The notes under the pieces were generated by a model that did no database searches, had not been told where the DNA came from, and was given only the letters and a program-made list of their open reading frames with translations. From Piezodorus guildinii (Eukaryota > Arthropoda > Insecta > Hemiptera > Pentatomidae), in contig CM041292.1 of the NCBI GenBank assembly GCA_023052935.1, positions 79,183,669-79,247,668 on the forward strand: 64,000 nucleotides of DNA. Direction: 5' to 3'. This document shows positions 22,103 to 34,567 of the stretch, in pieces; position 1 is the stretch's first letter, and each line of letters opens with the position of its first letter. The position numbers and the translations under genes are program-made.

Positions 22103-22696
22103 ATTATAAACCTAAATAGTCATTTAAAAACCTCCTAAAATTAAACAAACGCTTCTCCATACCATATAAAAGATATTTCAACTGTTTTAATTTTTTCCGA
22201 CAAATTATCGAGTATGGATTGAATTGAAACTGTCAAGCTCGGTTTAAATGAGGACTTTTTCTGGAAAATTTTCTAGTTCTTAGGAATCTAAACGCACAAT
22301 TTCTTTTATAGTAAAGGGCTCATCGTTAGAAAAGAACAAGAGGTCTTGAGAAATAGGGAATAATGACAGGAATGAAATAAATTAAGGAGAAAAAATACTT
22401 GAGTTTCTTGCGCTCTCCTAAGGAGGATAGGAAAAAAGAACAGATCTATGGTGGCAGTAACTAGTGACCAATAAGAAAAATCTTCAGTGATGAAAATGAG
22501 AAAAAAATTTAAATTGATAGTTCTTCGAAACTGAAATGATTTCTATATAATATATTATGACTAAAACACTTTTGGTTATTTTTCAAATTACATTATTGAA
22601 ATGTTTTGCCGATATACTATTAAATTCAATATTCATTTAAAATGTATTAACATTATTCACTTCTGTCATGCATATGGAAAAATCAGTGAATTTAAT
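22103..22696. other. AT-rich non-coding DNA, nothing recognised
   Basis: Flank of the LOA-like LINE. The last 12 bases of the flank (22697-22708) are its target duplication. Confidence 0.4.
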
Positions 22697-22710
22697 AACT
22701 AAAGGTTTTA

Positions 22711-23269
22711 TCACCACAGACTCTGGGGCAGTACAAATAACAACCAGAGAGGTGAGTCTCTATTAGAGTTTATCTTAAGCAATGATCTTGAAATCCACAA
22801 CAAGGGCAATACTGCCACATTTGTCAACAAAAATAGATCAGAGGTCATTGACATAACACTAAGCACTAATTGTGCGAACGATTTCATTAAGGACTGGCAT
22901 GTCTCTCTTGAGGAGTCATGTTCAGATCACAAATATATCAGATTTGACATAGATGTCAACGACATGTTTGAGACGGTGTACAGGAACCCCAAACTCACTG
23001 ACTGGGGTTCCTACTGCACCCAACTCGAACAAGAAATAAGACAGTGTCCTAAATCAATTAGAGACAAATGGCAATTGGACTGCCTTAATGTATCACTTAC
23101 TGAGGCAATAATGAAATCCTACACTGATAATAATAGAGTGTGTACTGTCAAGTCCAACAGGAACGTTACCTGGTGGAATAGTGAACTTGGCAAGTTGAGA
23201 GCTTCTACTAGGAAACTCTTCAATAAGCCAAAAGTACAGGTAGTTGGAATGCCTATAAGCAAGCACTGA
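22711..23269 (+). pseudogene. LOA-like ORF2, endonuclease C-terminal part
   Basis: The frame begins HHRLWGSTNNNQRGESLLEF, which carries the conserved His before the substrate loop of apurinic-type endonucleases, and continues to RSEVIDITLST and ESCSDHKYI (SDH catalytic His box). A linker region follows, with RNVTWWNSELGKL (W-N-EL block). The true reading passes from AAT AAG into the next frame at about 23227, where one G appears to be missing. This frame itself runs to a stop at 23267-23269. The first half of the endonuclease, with the catalytic Asn/Glu, is absent. Confidence 0.85.
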
Positions 23270-23397
23270 CCGACTACAATAAAGCCATTAGGAAAGCTAA
23301 GAGAGGGGCATGGAGGAATTTTTGCAACGACATCAATGACACATCCTCTACTTTTAGAGTAAATAGAATCCTATCCAAGAGGCCGGGCCAGGGAGTT

Positions 23398-25887
23398 ATG
23401 GGTGCCATCAGTGCGGAAGGGGGCCATACCGATTCAGAGATTGGCACCCTGAAAGCACTTGCTAGAGCACACTTCCCTGGCTGCGAGCTGATGGATGAGG
23501 AACCAAACAATCCCACCTCGGATAAAAATACTATTAATACAGACAGGTGGGCAGAAGCTAACAGAATAGTCAATTCTGGGAGACTAGAATGGGCAGTTAA
23601 ATCATTTGCCCCATTCAAATCAGCCAGCACTGATGGAATTTTTCCAGCTCTACTTCAAAAGGGCTTTGAGGTGCTGCCATCCCACCTCCTTGTTTTATTG
23701 AGAGGTAGTTTAGCACTTAACCACATACCTGACAGGTGGAATGTGGCTAAAGTACGATATATACCTAAACCTGGGAAGGCCTCCTATGACCATCCCAAGG
23801 CGTATAGGCCTATATGTCTGACATCTTTCCTATTGAAGACACTGGAAAAGATTATTGACAGACATATTAGAGACAATATACTGGCTGATAAACCACTACA
23901 TAGTGCTCAATATGCTTATCAGCCTGGCAAATCCTGTGAGACTGCCTTACACTTCCTGGTCTCCAGGATTGAGAAAACTCTGATTAACAAAGATATTGTG
24001 GCAGGCATCTTTGTTGACATAGAGGGTGCCTTTGACCGAACTCCTTATGACACTATGGCATTAGCCTTAGAAAGGAGAGGAGTGGGAGGATTAATCTCCG
24101 GATGGATTAATGCCATGCTGGAGGGAAGGATGCTCACATCCGAACTGGGACACTCCAGATTGTGGATTAGACCGAGAGGAGGATGTCCGCAAGGGGGAGT
24201 GCTATCTCCACTTCTGTGGTGTCTGGTCGTCGACTCGTTGCTGACAATCCTGAATAATGCAGGTTTCTATGCACAGGGATACGCTGATGATATTGCTGTG
24301 CTAATTGAAGGCAAGTTTCCGGAAACCATATCGGATCTGCTCAAAACAACCATGAAACTTCTTAGGGAATGGTGTCAGACGAATGGTCTCAGCATCAACC
24401 CTCAGAAGGTCAATCTCTGTATCTTCACTAACAAAAGAAATATAACCATCAGACCACCCCACCTTGGTGAGGCTGAGGTCAATATCTGTAGTGAAGTTAA
24501 ACATCTAGGAATTACTCTTGATAGTAAATTAAAATGGAACAGCCACATTGATAAAACCTGTACAAGGGCACTTAAGTGCCTCTTTGCATGTAAAGGGGCT
24601 GTTGGAAAAACATGGGGCCTCAAACCGAATGTGGTCCTCTGGATATATAAAACAGTTATAAGACCGATGGTCCTATATGCAGCTGTTGTGTGGTGGCATA
24701 AGGCAAATACATGTAAATCCTTGCTGCAGCTTGGGAAGCTGCAAAGACTGGCATGCCTTATGACAACCGGAGCTATGAGTACAACCCCGACTGCTGCAAT
24801 GGAAGTTTTACTCAACCTAACACCATTACACATAGCAGTAGAAACTCAAGCACTTAACACAGCCTATAGGCTCTCTAAGTTAGGAACAAGATCCAGCTCT
24901 TTGGTTTACCGGGGCCATGGCAACTTGTTCAGAAGGATTGATGAAGATTCGGTGCTTGCCATGCATTCCGATCTTCAAGTAAAGAAATACAAGGACACAC
25001 TTTATTGTGCAATGATTAACAGGACTGACTCGCACAAACCGTGCAATGGAGTCAACTGTTATACAGATGGATCCATGACAGAGCTAGGCTCAGGTGCTGG
25101 AATATGGAGAATGGATAAACCTGAGGAAGGGCTGTCCATTTCTCTCGGTAAGCATACCTCAGTCTTCCAGGCTGAAGTAATGGCTATCAATATCTGTGCT
25201 CAAACCTTAATTTCAGAAGGGATGAGAGACAGACAGATAACTATCCATACCGATAGTCAAGCTGCTATTGGAGCTTTGGGTAGTTATATAACACGGTCCA
25301 AACTAGTAGAGGAATGCAAAAACAATCTAAATATGCTTTCCCTGCTAAATAAAGTCCGGGTATATTGGGTGCCTGGTCACTCAGGCATCTTAGGGAATGA
25401 GAGGGCTGATAGCCTCGCGAGGAGGGGTTCTGCCCAGCTACCCCCCACACCCGAACCTGTGTGTGGAATTAGCCTCAGCAAAGCCAAAGGACTGATTAAG
25501 GCTGCTGCTGATAATAGATCCAGGCAATACTGGAGGGATACCGACAAGCAGCATCACTCCAAGATGTTTCTGGATGGACCCTGCAAAGAGAGAAGTCATA
25601 TTCTACTCTCTATGGACAGGACAACCCTAAGGAGGGTAACAGGACTTTATACTGGACACTGTCAACTTAATAAGCATCTCCATAATATGGGTTTGGTGGC
25701 CTCACCGACTTGCAGATTCTGCAAGAAGGAGAATGAAACTGCATTTCATTTGATATGCAGTTGCCCAGAGATTGCTAGGACACGGTTTTACCATTTTGGT
25801 GTCGACCATATCCCTGATCCCAAGTTGCGTGAACTGATTAACCCCCACAGGTTAGTCAGATTCACCAAGGCGCTAGCCCTGTATTAA
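23398..25887 (+). CDS. LOA-like retrotransposon polyprotein: RT, RNase H, zinc motif
   Basis: 829 codons from the first ATG. The same frame is open back to about 23226 and encodes ORF2 sequence there (STGSWNAYKQALTDYNKAI), so the ATG is probably internal and not a true start. RT: AYRPICLTSFLLKTLEKIID (about 135-155), FVDIEGAFD (205-213, first catalytic Asp), GGCPQGGVLSPLLW (261-274), GYADDIAVL (294-302, catalytic Asp pair) and LGITLDSKLKWN. RNase H: CYTDGS (about 554, Asp), FQAEVMA (Glu), HTDSQAA (about 618, Asp), WVPGHSGILGNERAD (about 655-669, His and Asp). A zinc motif C-R-F-C ... H-L-I-C follows at about 772-786. All catalytic residues expected for RT and RNase H are present. It would copy element RNA at nicked target DNA, but this copy lacks its endonuclease front. 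Confidence 0.9.
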   Translation: MGAISAEGGHTDSEIGTLKALARAHFPGCELMDEEPNNPTSDKNTINTDRWAEANRIVNSGRLEWAVKSFAPFKSASTDGIFPALLQKGFEVLPSHLLVLLRGSLALNHIPDRWNVAKVRYIPKPGKASYDHPKAYRPICLTSFLLKTLEKIIDRHIRDNILADKPLHSAQYAYQPGKSCETALHFLVSRIEKTLINKDIVAGIFVDIEGAFDRTPYDTMALALERRGVGGLISGWINAMLEGRMLTSELGHSRLWIRPRGGCPQGGVLSPLLWCLVVDSLLTILNNAGFYAQGYADDIAVLIEGKFPETISDLLKTTMKLLREWCQTNGLSINPQKVNLCIFTNKRNITIRPPHLGEAEVNICSEVKHLGITLDSKLKWNSHIDKTCTRALKCLFACKGAVGKTWGLKPNVVLWIYKTVIRPMVLYAAVVWWHKANTCKSLLQLGKLQRLACLMTTGAMSTTPTAAMEVLLNLTPLHIAVETQALNTAYRLSKLGTRSSSLVYRGHGNLFRRIDEDSVLAMHSDLQVKKYKDTLYCAMINRTDSHKPCNGVNCYTDGSMTELGSGAGIWRMDKPEEGLSISLGKHTSVFQAEVMAINICAQTLISEGMRDRQITIHTDSQAAIGALGSYITRSKLVEECKNNLNMLSLLNKVRVYWVPGHSGILGNERADSLARRGSAQLPPTPEPVCGISLSKAKGLIKAAADNRSRQYWRDTDKQHHSKMFLDGPCKERSHILLSMDRTTLRRVTGLYTGHCQLNKHLHNMGLVASPTCRFCKKENETAFHLICSCPEIARTRFYHFGVDHIPDPKLRELINPHRLVRFTKALALY

Positions 25888-26001
25888 CAGTATATCGGAC
25901 GGCGCACAATAAGCCTAAAAAAATTGGCTGCAGTGCATTGGATTAGCCGGCAAAAAAAAAAAAAAAAAAAAAAACTAAAGGTTTGATGCTTTGATTTTAT
26001 T

Positions 26002-26475
26002 GAGTTGTAAAAGTTCTTAGTATTTTTTATTGATGATTTCAATAAAAACTTCAGATTCTAGTAAATATTTTCAATCAGTTATATATTATTTTGATCTATT
26101 ACATTTTGCCATATTATATATTATATAATTGGAATATTTTTTAAATTTGGTCATCAGGGCGCTCGGGTAGTAGGGCATAGTAGTATCATCGCGATACACC
26201 ATGCAAATTTTGTTAAGTCTGTGCAGCGGATTTTCCATTTCGGCAATAAAAAATAATTAATTGACGAATACATGAATTTTTTTCTCCACCATTTTAAGCA
26301 AGCAGAATACCACTTAAAGCTAAGGAATCTCGGTTGAAACTGATGCATAAAAGCACGTTGACTAATCCTTTTTTTATAATATGTAAACATTATTGACCAA
26401 CTAAACATGATTTTTTAAACATAGAGAGGATTAAATTGAAATATTGAAAAACGCTATGAAATTATTTTATAACCC
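26002..26475. mobile_element. Inverted-repeat element family 2, full-length copy
   Basis: Left end GAGTTGTAAAAGTTCTTAGT and right end (CGCTATGAAATTATTTTATA, ACCC) are imperfect inverted repeats of about 40 bp. The interior matches 12128-14292: 'gatttcaataaaaacttcag', CAGCGGATTTTCCATTTCGG and CTCGGTTGAAACTGATGCAT. No coding sequence. The LOA-like LINE ends 17 bp outside its left end. Confidence 0.65.
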
Positions 26476-26850
26476 ATTAATAATTTTAATTCTTTGCTCT
26501 CGATGTCATACAATAGTAATAAGAGCTGATTCTGGAAAGGCACAAATTTAATTACTTTTGTTTTATTTCATCCGTTACAAATATTAATAAGAAAAGTAGA
26601 TATGGTTAGGGAAAATTCCGGATTCATTGATAGAGTTGTTACTACCCTAAAATTCTAGGAATAAATAGAGTAGCTTAAAATAAGCAAACTTGAGAGTTTG
26701 TAAAGCGTTTGGATAAGACAGGCAGATTCCATTGAGGCTGTGAAGCAAGAGCATATTGGAACTAGAGCTTACCAATACCTGACGGCAAAGCTCAGGCTTC
26801 GTATGATAAATAGTTCAGGCTGACTCGAAGATAAAGATTAGACTGGGGAT
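26476..26850. other. Non-coding DNA, nothing recognised
   Basis: Mixed composition, no frame or repeat identified. Confidence 0.4.
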
Positions 26851-27116
26851 GTTCGGGGTCACCCATAGCGTAGTTGCTAGCATAACAGCTTTCTATGCCA
26901 AATTCGTGGGTTCGAACCTGCGGGTGGTCCTAGGATTTTTTAATGGGAGTAAAAAATCCTTAGTTGTGCCTTCCTTCGGAGAGAACGTTAAAAGGTGGTC
27001 CCGAGCCTGTGCGATGTCAGGTACTCGCTAAAGATCCCTATCGTAATAAAACCTGGATAGGCAAAATTTAGGACTCCCACTGTTTAGCATCGCCCGATTA
27101 GCCTTAGTAGCATAAA
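26851..27116 (+). mobile_element. tRNA-derived SINE, family A, full-length copy
   Basis: Same order as 1755-1997 with the B box GGGTTCGAACC, the GGAGTAAAAAATCCTTAG block, the CCCGAGCCTGTGCGATGTCA block and the GCCTTAGTAGCATAAAG end. It is the best preserved plus-strand copy. Confidence 0.9.
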
Positions 27117-27146
27117 GTGACGATAAACGAATAAATATAATATATA

Positions 27147-27262
27147 CTGGGGATGATCTATAGCAGGGTGGCTAGCATGACAGCCTTCTATGACAAAGGT
27201 CACGGTATCAAACCCACAGGTGGTTCTAGGACGTAAAAAGGTAATCCCGAGCCCGTGCGATT
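27147..27262 (+). mobile_element. tRNA-derived SINE, family A, shortened copy
   Basis: Has the head (GGTGGCTAGCATGACAGCC) and a B box (GGTATCAAACCC). It then jumps to the CCCGAGCCCGTGCGAT block, skipping the AT-rich middle. It starts about 30 bp after the full-length copy, in the same orientation. Confidence 0.85.
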
Positions 27263-28053
27263 ATTTTAAAACTAGTGAGTACAGTACTCGTAATTGTTTT
27301 GTGAGTATTTGCCCATCTCTGCCTCGACCCAACGTTCGCTACCATCTTCTTAAGGAGTTAATAATTCTTTCAATGGTTTTAAGATGAATATGGGGTAACT
27401 TAAAATATGTAAATCAGTTATTAAAATTGTTACTATAATTAATTACAGCAGAAGGTCTGCACTACCAATAAAAATGATAATCGATAAACAAAGACAAGAC
27501 AATGATGTCAACCGCCAAAGTTGATGGATCGGAGATGGACGGATTGTTCGCAACGCTCATAAATTATTTGTATCATGAAACACTTTGCATACTTTTGGCA
27601 TCATGTCATCTATTGTATTCCTCATTACGACAGATAACCATTATTTATTGTTTTAAACGATGTATCGGCGTATATTAGGCAGATGAATGTTAAGTGTACT
27701 TACTTGTGATAAGAAATCAGAAGGCAAATCAGAAAGATAGTACAGTAATGATATTCGAAGACAATAAATGAGAACGAGAAAAGAGGTCAAAATGTGCCAG
27801 TACTGAGAATGATCCAACTTGAAACATTTGATTCCCTTATTAAGACTTTTTTATCAACTCGTAACAAAATCGTAACGTTTGTAAGCATGATAAAACGCGT
27901 ATTCAGCAATGTGTTTCTATGAGTTATCGCTGCTCATTAATTTCGAGGTTTTTAGGTTAAAAGGTTTTGTTTTCGTTTCTTTGTCCTCTGAAATAGTTAC
28001 ATCAAACAGAACTAGTAGCATATTAGAAATCTGCTAACAAAAGTTTCACAATA
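27263..28053. other. Non-coding DNA, nothing recognised
   Basis: No coding patch or repeat shared with the rest of the window. Confidence 0.4.
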
Positions 28054-28198
28054 GGGGTACTCACTACGTTTGCTATAGCATGCTATTTGTGCTATTCTGC
28101 TAAACCCATCAATTTTATACAGGAAATAACTGTAGAAACTCGACAGGTTTAGCAAAATAACACAAATAGCATGCTATAGCAAACGTAGAGAGTACCCC
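28054..28198. mobile_element. 145-bp MITE, near-perfect hairpin with TA duplication
   Basis: The left arm starts GGGGTACTCACTACGTTTGC and the right arm ends with its complement. Arms are about 54 bp with very few mismatches around a short loop of about 40 bp. TA flanks both ends (28052-28053 and 28199-28200), as expected for Tc1/mariner-mobilised MITEs. No coding capacity. Confidence 0.9.
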
Positions 28199-28614
28199 TA
28201 ATATATCTATAGAGAAATAATTTTATGAGAGTCGGTTGAAACCAATACACGAATTTAGATTTTATTAAAATCTTTACTTTAGATTTTATTTTACTTCTTT
28301 TGTTGTCAATATTCTATTATAAGTTGCGTGTATTTTCAGCAAATTAGTCTCGAAAAGAAATAAAAAATAGTTTTATTGCCATTTCAAAGTTTATAGTATG
28401 CACAGTTTTCGATAAAATACCCTGAAAAAGAACAAGACAGAACTTTATAGATGATAGAAATTAAATACGAAATTATTTAAATGAATTAATAACAGATGAT
28501 TTTTAAATGCAATTGTATGGAATAGAAAATAATGATGATGAGAACTTGAAAATAGTTCAAAGTGGCCGAAACTTTGAAAATGCGAAATAATAATAATAAT
28601 AAAAAAAAAAAAAA

Positions 28615-30545
<1,931 letters not shown>

Positions 30546-30700
30546 TAAGGCAGGGTGGCCTAATATGGCTGCGGAAGAGCCTCGACCATCCCAACTGGAA
30601 AAGTGACACAAGATTGCCAACGTCAGAAATAGAACACCGCGTCAACAACCTCAGCGGGTTGTATTCTGAGGATACGATTTACAAAATCAATTTTTCTAAT
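30546..30700 (+). other. Coding-like patch, unrecognised
   Basis: Higher G+C. One plus frame is open through IWLRKSLDHPNWKSDTRLPT and SEIEHRVNNLSGLYSED before decaying into AT-rich DNA. The amino-acid mix looks protein-like, perhaps a retrotransposon linker, but no motif is diagnostic. No strong splice sites flank it. Confidence 0.3.
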
Positions 30701-30945
30701 CCAGGAACAATTTTTCAGGTTAAATATAGTGTAATATATGATCGTTAGAAATATCTTTTGCAATCATTTCGCATGCATTAAACACCACAAGATTAGCAAA
30801 ACACAATAGAAAAAGTCTAAGCAGGCATTCAAAATACATTAAATAGGCAAACTCGTTACAGTAAAAATCATTATTCGCGACATCACTCGGCTTAGGTACA
30901 ACAGTTATTTCACAAGACACACTTTGGATGCGACATGGTCCTTAC

Positions 30946-31269
30946 TAATGACTTGAAGGATTGCGGAGGCTTGGACAGACCCCCTGGTGTTGGAACAGAC
31001 GACGGTGTACACCCCAGCGTGCTCCCTCCTGGCGGCGGGTATGGTCAGCCTCCTCAGGTCGTCTCCCTCGAAGACGTTGAAGGCCGGGGACACGGGATCC
31101 TGGCCCTTCTTCCAGACCGTCCAGGGCTCCGGCCACCCCGAAACAGAGCAGCTGAAGCGGACTTCCTCCCCCTCCCGGACAACCTGGCTGTGAGGCACGG
31201 AGAAGAACCGAGGTGCGCAAGACCTCTTCCTCTTCTTGTCGTCAATGGAGTCGTTGTCCACTCCGCACC
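30946..31269 (-). CDS. Ig gene, exon with complete second I-set domain
   Basis: 324 nt, phase 1 in and phase 1 out. The acceptor is CTAG before GGTGCGGAG (31269) and the donor is GTAAGG directly after 30946. The exon opens with a basic linker (DDKKRKRSC), then APRFFSVPHSQVVREGEEV (A-A' strands), VRFSCSVSG (strand B with Cys), PWTVWKKGQDP (strand C with Trp), FEGDDLRRLTI (strand E) and EHAGVYTVVCSNTRGSV (strands F-G). It differs from a textbook Ig fold: the residue at the usual strand F Cys is Val and a Cys sits two positions later. This is tolerated in intracellular muscle Ig domains. G+C is far above the flanks. The upstream partner is the 57-nt exon at 34568. The next exon was not found in the window. 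Probable family: titin/MLCK/obscurin-type; the gene is not identified. Confidence 0.88.
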
Positions 31270-31584
31270 CTAGCATTCCACCAGTTATAGCCAGGGTATA
31301 CAACTTGTATACAACAATATAAGTTCAATACCTTAGTGCCGAAATCAGTTGAAAATTGTTACCCCTTGTTATTACTACATTACAGAGATAATACCCCACT
31401 AGTATAATAGAAGTAGAAAAACAGAATCAAGAACTCGAAACCTCAACAATAATCGTAAATTATTCTGTTTTAACATAATTAGAAACAATAATTCTACAAC
31501 AACATCGTTACATTTATTTACAATAGCAAATAAAAAGAGAATTTCAGAATATATATACTCGTATATATTAAAAAAAAAAAAAAA

Positions 31585-32395
31585 ATATATTGATATTTAT
31601 AAGTGTATTATTACAAGACAACTAGTAAATAAGATAAAATAGAATAGACATGAACAAAACTTGTAGAGAAGCTACCCATCGGCAGCACTCATAAAATATT
31701 TTAAACCAGACGGTCTCGAGGCCGTCTACTGTTCAGGACGCCTCGGTGGATTATTAGGTATTGAAGAGGAAGAAAGGATTGAAACTAATGGGTTAGATTG
31801 GGAATGGAGTTTTTCATGGAAGGAGTACCTCTCCTGATTCGGGCTAAATCAGCAACATACGGAACATTAAGGTCATTATGGATGAGTTTTTTCGTGCAAA
31901 AATAGGGAGTGTTGAGGATTTTACGAAACATTTTGGATTGTAATGATTGGATTCGAGAGGATTTTTATGGTTTAGTTCAGCCCCAAAGATAGTTCCATAC
32001 GTCCAGATTGGTCGTATAATAGTCATGTAAATGAGCCGTTTGTAGTTTAGTGGGAGATTAGAACGTTTGTCTATGAGTGTCGAAGTAGCTAAAGACGTCT
32101 AGCAGTTTCTGGTATTGTGTGAGGATTCCAAGTAAAGTTTGTTAAGATGGAGTCCTAGATATCGAATCTGTTCTATTGATAGTTACTAGAGGAGAGTTAT
32201 CAAAGGAGACTGTAAGGCAGGAAGTCATAGGATTACGATGAAGACTAAAGGTTATTTGATGGGATTTATTGGAGTTTATTTTGATTCTCCAATTTCGACA
32301 CCGTCGCTCAAGGTCTCTGATGTGGGATTGAAGAGTTGGGGAAGTAGATTTTGGATTATTATTTACTGATAACACACTTGTGCTTCAGCATAGAA
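31585..32395 (-). mobile_element. Jockey-like LINE remnant, same family as 20010-21050
   Basis: Minus-strand segments repeat the 20010-21050 protein piecewise: LQSHIRDLERRCRNWRIKIN, NKSHQITFSLHRNPMTSC, then MTIIRPIWTYG and the SNHYNPK block. Frameshifts and stops are frequent and no poly(A) remains. The two copies align from 3' UTR (CTTGTAGA(A)GAA block) to the 'LSVN' region, so they were truncated at nearly the same point or come from related insertions. Confidence 0.85.
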
Positions 32396-34567
32396 ATCAG
32401 AATATTTTAATTTATAAAATGGATATCATAAATAACATTTATCAATCAGCTAATAAGGCAAAACATACCCCATATTACCGTATATTCCCTTAAAATTACG
32501 GAAAAAATTAATTAAATTAAAATCATCCTGTGTTTCATATCAGCATGATATTAACAGCATCAAAACACTTTTGAAGAAGTTTAAATATTAGGTTAATAAA
32601 AAATGAAATACAATTTTATAACTAAAAAAATAATTAAATATCTCCTAAATGTAAATGAGGAGCTAAGATTTACTCCTGACACACTAAATTTTGTTATATA
32701 AAAGTAATTTTATGCCAATTCTCTCAATTGATCCAACTGACGTAAATTGAATAGCTTAGAAAAATTGATAAATTAGATGTGGGACAATAGCTTTATTTTA
32801 ATTTTGAATGAATTGACTAGTTCACAGTCAATTCATTCAAAATTGATGCACAAAATGCAGCATTTTACTACACAATAGCTTATTATTTTTTCTTAATACT
32901 TATCAATATTTATATCGAGCTCATAAGGTGGTGCTTTTATACGAAAATTATAATTCAATTTGGATTTTTTTTATTATACCTACCACTGTAGGTATAATTA
33001 ATCTATCCTTTAAAGTAGGATAAGATGTGATCAGGAAATTGTCTACTTTTCAGGTAATCAATTAGCTAATGAAAGGGAGACAAGTTACCATGTCAATTAG
33101 TGGAGGAGAATTGGTCATCATTAAGTCTAAGTTTTTATGTTTTTATTATTTTATTTTTTTAAAGGATTAAACAACTACCTGTCTCACATCGTTTTAAGGA
33201 GTTTATTACTATATACATTTTTTTTTTTTTTTTTTTTTTTAATTCTCGGTGCACTGAATCCTTAACTCATCAGACTTTTCTCTCTCTTCTTAAAAATAAC
33301 CGAGTAACATGTTGATGATGATTAACATGTTGAGACATTAAAAAAAAAAGTTAATGCTAACAATTAAGATTAAAAATTAAAAAAATTGTTGGTATGTTAC
33401 AAAAGTCCATTATATAAACCAAAATAATTTATCGTAAAATTATGCAATTTCGGAGATATTTTATCACACATATATATACCTTGATTTTTTATTTTTTACA
33501 AATATATGTGAATTCTGAGGAGAGAGGCAAAGAATCCTAGAAACCGACAAGGATTGATGAACGGTAGCCGAGTAATTTGAGCTGAAAGCGTCTTTTTAAG
33601 AAAAACAATAATGCAACGTAAATGACTGAAATATAATAAACGGTTGTAAATATTCCATGCACAGCACGAAATTACAGCATAATGCATTCAAAATAAAATT
33701 TTATTATTTTAAAGTATACAATTTATGTGCATTTGCGATCATATTTTGATAAAAATGGTTTTTAATACTTGAATATATAATATTTAATTTTTGGATACAC
33801 AAACCTTCTCATATTTGTAACCTTTCTTTTATTCAAAACCAGAGAGATCTTACCTTGATGTTCGTTGTTTTAAGTGTTTCATAATTAGTTGACATCCCCC
33901 ATTAAATCATTTCTTTTGAAAAATAAATGCGTTTCTGGTTCATTCACCGATCATAAAGCTTCTTAGAAGCCACAAATTTCTTTTTAAAATAATTTATTCT
34001 AAAAACCTTCAAATATAAGTCCTTCTATACAACTATGATTATCATGAATATATTGTAATATACCATTTGGATTCTTATTTAAATAGCTTAACATTATGTA
34101 TTCCAATTTTTCTTAAGACACCAACGATACAATTATTGCACCATGCCAGCCACATTTTGCAGGATTATGGTTATTTTTTGTTTCATTAATAGAGGAATAA
34201 ATGGAAACAAAGAAGTTTTACATCATGGACACGAATAGAGCTAGTGAAAGCCAAGTAGGAACATACCCTTTCTGGTACTAATTACACAACCACAGAACAC
34301 GAAGGGTACATACTTAAATTACAAAGCCAAAGGAATGACATTTACGTGTATTATTATTTATACCTGTCCTAACCATTAATTATCATTTCATTTGACTCCG
34401 GAATTCCTTTAACATAAAAATACATAATTCCCTCTGTTTGGTGTTGGTATAATAATTCAAGTAAATTGTAAGTAAAACGAATATATGTTAAGGTCAAGTG
34501 TGTTTAAATTTTCATAGCCCAATTTATGTTAAATTTTATCGAAATAAATTATTCTCAAGTTACTTAC
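32396..34567. other. AT-rich non-coding DNA of the intron between two Ig exons
   Basis: Contains a perfect 18-bp palindrome (listed separately), a weak one around TACCTACCACTGTAGGTA (about 32984-33001) and a long T tract at 33220-33240. No gene or shared repeat family was recognised. Confidence 0.45.
32801..32843. repeat. Perfect 18-bp inverted repeat
   Basis: ATTTTGAATGAATTGACT (32801-32818) is perfectly complementary to 32826-32843, with a 7-nt loop. It may be a remnant of a larger inverted-repeat element or a cruciform-prone site. Confidence 0.9.

Larger units (their letters stand above)
22709..25972 (+). mobile_element. LOA-like LINE, nearly intact 3' three quarters, with poly(A) and target duplication
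   Basis: It starts inside the endonuclease, reads through RT, RNase H and a zinc motif, and ends with a poly(A) tract of about 22 bases. The 12-bp string AACTAAAGGTTT flanks it exactly at 22697-22708 and 25973-25984. The 3' UTR between the stop codon and poly(A) is only about 64 bp. One missing base near 23227 is the only frame break seen. RNase H after RT, the HRLWGST and SDH endonuclease signatures and the short 3' UTR fit the LOA group; R1- or I-group labels cannot be excluded without a tree. The G+C is clearly higher than in the flanks. Confidence 0.92.

Noticed and set aside
24301..24833. Minus-strand frames of 67 and 143 codons
   Set aside because: Shadows of the LOA-like RT/RNase H frame on the plus strand.
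30935..31273. 112-codon plus-strand frame
   Set aside because: Antisense shadow of the GC-rich Ig exon at 30946-31269; the minus strand has the domain motifs and splice sites.
30905..31303. Single-exon 132-codon Ig protein starting at the ATG near 31301
   Set aside because: The first residues read through the intron side of a good acceptor and the last ones read past a GTAAGG donor. The exon boundaries 31269 and 30946 fit the rest of the gene.
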